Shown here one piece after another: positions 6,249 through 7,765 of a stretch of DNA of 7,765 bases. Position numbers and translations under genes: made by a program. How positions within the stretch are numbered: position 1 is the stretch's first letter; each line of letters starts with the position of its first letter. This DNA comes from Gemmatimonadales bacterium UBA4718 (GTDB lineage Bacteria > Gemmatimonadota > Gemmatimonadetes > Gemmatimonadales > Gemmatimonadaceae): contig DHJO01000030.1 in the NCBI GenBank assembly GCA_002404375.1, forward strand, positions 3,322 to 11,086. Direction: 5' to 3'. The notes beneath the pieces are model-generated. The model searched no databases, was not told the origin of the DNA, and worked only from the letters and a program-made list of their open reading frames with translations.

Positions 6249-7055
6249 TTACTGCATCTGCCGCGGCGGCGGTGACGGAGGCAGCGACTGGAGCCTCGCC
6301 TTGAACATATGGAAGTTTCGCGAATCGGTTCCCAGGCTTGAGAGCGTACCCGGCGGAAGCTGATTTATCCGCGCCTGGATCGCTGTGATCCGATCTTCCT
6401 CCAAGGGATGCGTGAGGAACCAGGCTTCCACTCCGGCAGGGCGGGTCTTCCGTTCCTCCAGAAGCTTTTGGAACATGCTCACCATTCCCTCCGGACTGAT
6501 GCCCGCGCGCACGACGTTATTGAATCCCTCCTGGTCGGCCTCCGCTTCGTCCGACCGACTGAACCGCGCGAAGAGAGCACCACCGCCAATCTGGATAGCG
6601 GCGCCGGCAGCCTGGCTGTTGCACACGCCGGTCAGCACGCATGCCAGCGTTATGCCGATGTTTGCGCCCTGCGCCTTCTCCATCTGTTTGACCGTATGAC
6701 GGCGAAGAACGTGGCCGATCTCGTGCCCCAGGACACCAGCGACTTCATCCATCTTGTCAGAGCGCTCGACGAGGCCGCGGTTGACGTACACATACCCGCC
6801 CGGGACCGCGAACGCGTTGACTTCCTTGCTGTCGACGATGTAAAAATGCCAGTCGAGATCCCTTCGACTGGTCAGCCCGGCGATCGAGTCACCAAGCACA
6901 TTGATGTAGCGGTTCAACTCTGGATCCTGGACGATCGGTAGTTGCGCGTTGATCTGTTGCGCATATTCCTGTCCCATCTGCACTTCCTGCTGCTGGGAGA
7001 TCCCGCAAGCAACGAGGGAGCACGTGACGGCAACGCCTATGACAAATCGCTTCAT
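6249..7055 (-). CDS. M48-family zinc metalloprotease, lipoprotein (LoiP/BepA-like)
   Basis: The predicted product is a 268-aa envelope protease. The signal peptide MKRFVIGVAVTCSLVAC ends in a lipobox (LVAC, Cys17), so the mature protein should be lipid-anchored, probably in the periplasm. Catalytic features are HEIGHVLRRH (H111, E112, H115), then FSRSDEAEAD (165-174), where E170 is the likely third zinc ligand and D174 the conserved Asp. THPLEEDRI (about 205-213) is the His-containing motif common in M48C peptidases. A Gly/Ala-rich stretch (about 149-162) follows the active site. The C-terminus is short and proline-rich (LPPSPPPRQMQ), with no TPR domain as in BepA, so size and layout are nearer to LoiP (YggG). 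The start is set by GGAG five bases upstream and by the signal peptide; an in-frame ATG 14 codons upstream is less likely. By family analogy it degrades misassembled outer-membrane proteins, but the substrate here is unknown. A terminator-like hairpin lies inside the gene at 6842-6871. Confidence 0.93.
   Translation of the reverse strand: MKRFVIGVAVTCSLVACGISQQQEVQMGQEYAQQINAQLPIVQDPELNRYINVLGDSIAGLTSRRDLDWHFYIVDSKEVNAFAVPGGYVYVNRGLVERSDKMDEVAGVLGHEIGHVLRRHTVKQMEKAQGANIGITLACVLTGVCNSQAAGAAIQIGGGALFARFSRSDEAEADQEGFNNVVRAGISPEGMVSMFQKLLEERKTRPAGVEAWFLTHPLEEDRITAIQARINQLPPGTLSSLGTDSRNFHMFKARLQSLPPSPPPRQMQ
6842..6871 (-). other. Terminator-like hairpin inside the M48 protease gene
   Basis: CCAGTCGA (6849-6856) and TCGACTGG (6864-6871) form a perfect 8-bp stem with a 7-nt loop. 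On the - strand, which is the sense strand of the protease gene, the stem is followed by CATTTTTA, giving five consecutive T. The bases encode part of the LDWHFYI segment near residues 67-73, about 180 nt after the start codon. The shape resembles an intrinsic terminator or attenuator, but it may be chance in a coding region. Confidence 0.35.
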
Positions 7056-7130
7056 TGATACTCCGGCGAGGAGATTGCTTCCGAGACGCAAAGGCAAATC
7101 CTATTCCAAGAATCACCCTGCTCGTACCCT
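7056..7130. promoter_or_regulatory. Divergent intergenic region, presumed promoters of both flanking genes
   Basis: These 75 bp separate the start codons of the M48 protease gene (- strand) and the RNA methyltransferase gene (+ strand), so they probably hold both promoters. The region is richer in A and T than the genes. I could not find a -35/-10 pair with good match and spacing in either direction, so no box is assigned. Confidence 0.45.
7061..7064 (-). promoter_or_regulatory. Shine-Dalgarno site of the M48 protease gene
   Basis: On the - strand GGAG is followed by a 5-nt spacer (TATCA) and the ATG at 7055-7053. It is the only clear ribosome binding site before a gene start in this window, and it fixes the start at the lipoprotein signal peptide. 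Confidence 0.7.
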
Positions 7131-7765
7131 GTGAAATTACTTACGCTTGCGCGTGATCTGCACCGACGAAAGGCGCGCGAAAAACACTCTCTTTTCGTCG
7201 CCGAAGGCGTACGCTCAGTCGAGGAACTGCTTCGCTCCAGCTTGACCGTTCGCGGCGCACTGGTAGCACCTCAACTTGTCTCCGCTCCGCGAGGCGAAGC
7301 CTTGCGGAGGCAGCTCGATCAGTCGCGCGTTGAAATCTCGGAGGTTTCCGAGAAGGATTTCCGCAGCGCGGCGGAGACGGAGTCGCCACAAGGCGTCATC
7401 GCGATCGGCGAGGTTCCGCCCCGCTCTCTGGATACACTCGAAATACCTCCGGTGTGCCGCATTCTTGTGCTCGACGCGGTCCAGGATCCAGGAAATGTCG
7501 GAACGATACTTCGCACAGCCGCGGCCCTCGGGGCGACGGCAACGATCGCGTTGCCGGGAACCGTGGATCTGTGGAACCCAAAGGTGATCAGAAGCTCCAT
7601 GGGGGCTCAGTTTCACCACCCGGCATTTCACGCCGAATGGGCAGAGCTGTTACGACTATTGGAGCGGGAGAAGATCGAGTTATGGGCCGCAGACGCGCGT
7701 GGAGAGGCGCTCGACAGAACGCGTGCTGTTAAGCGCCTGGCAATCGTCGTAGGTAATGAAGGGTC
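7131..7765 (+). CDS. SpoU/TrmH-family RNA 2'-O-ribose methyltransferase, 3' end cut by the window
   Basis: The first 211 codons are present and the frame is open to the window edge. The enzyme should transfer a methyl group from S-adenosylmethionine to a ribose 2'-OH in rRNA or tRNA. An N-terminal SpoU substrate-binding-type domain (about 1-90) shows LFVAEGVRSVEELL (21-34) and ESPQGVIAI (84-92). The SPOUT catalytic domain starts at ILVLDAVQDPGNVGTILRT (111-129), with N122 and R128 spaced as in the TrmH catalytic motif, then DLWNPKVIRSSMGA (146-159). VVGNEG (206-211) is motif 2; motif 3 lies beyond the window. GTG 7131 is the only common start codon in frame after the stop at 7056-7058, but no Shine-Dalgarno site precedes it. 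It begins inside the usual 'NPRVK.L..L' opening of the family, so a few N-terminal residues seem to be missing. The target nucleotide cannot be read from the sequence; RlmB- or TsnR-like rRNA methylation is possible. Confidence 0.9.
   Translation, partial: MKLLTLARDLHRRKAREKHSLFVAEGVRSVEELLRSSLTVRGALVAPQLVSAPRGEALRRQLDQSRVEISEVSEKDFRSAAETESPQGVIAIGEVPPRSLDTLEIPPVCRILVLDAVQDPGNVGTILRTAAALGATATIALPGTVDLWNPKVIRSSMGAQFHHPAFHAEWAELLRLLEREKIELWAADARGEALDRTRAVKRLAIVVGNEG

Overview
This 7.8-kb window comes from a high-GC (about 60% by eye), tightly packed bacterial chromosome. Two of its products carry lipoprotein signal peptides with a lipobox cysteine, so the cell is probably Gram-negative (diderm). 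The protein character would fit Gemmatimonadota or a similar soil phylum, but that is an impression and the window holds no rRNA or other marker to prove it. Nothing suggests a mobile element, phage, CRISPR array or recent transfer. Five of the six named genes belong to well-known families. The sixth, a small ORF, is not recognised.

The left half (100-5418, + strand) is a four-gene cluster for purine nucleotide breakdown and salvage. It encodes a very large two-headed, lipid-anchored nucleotidase (CpdB-like half plus UshA-like half), an 82-aa protein of unknown function with a possible beta-grasp fold, adenosine deaminase and trimeric-type purine nucleoside phosphorylase. Each junction overlaps by 1 to 4 bases (ATGA, TAATG, GTGA), so the four genes are almost surely one translationally coupled operon. 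The enzymes form a chain. Extracytoplasmic nucleotides and 2',3'-cyclic nucleotides become nucleosides, adenosine becomes inosine, and inosine or guanosine becomes free base plus (deoxy)ribose-1-phosphate. The uptake step is not encoded here.

The right half runs the other way at first. A thiD gene (HMP/HMP-P kinase of thiamine synthesis, 5397-6185, - strand) meets the purine operon tail to tail with a 22-bp overlap. Upstream of thiD on the same strand is an M48-family zinc metalloprotease lipoprotein (6249-7055), similar in layout to LoiP/BepA envelope quality-control proteases. Between the two lies a perfect 10-bp-stem hairpin followed by a T-rich run that ends at the thiD start codon. It looks like the protease terminator, and it leaves thiD with almost no room for a leader of its own. 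A 75-bp divergent intergenic region separates the protease gene from a SpoU/TrmH-family RNA ribose methyltransferase gene (7131 onward, + strand), which runs off the window end.

The most unusual items are the unrecognised small protein inside the purine operon, the hairpin against the thiD start, a second terminator-like hairpin inside the protease gene, and a G8 run in the nucleotidase gene. None of them amounts to a demonstrated new system.
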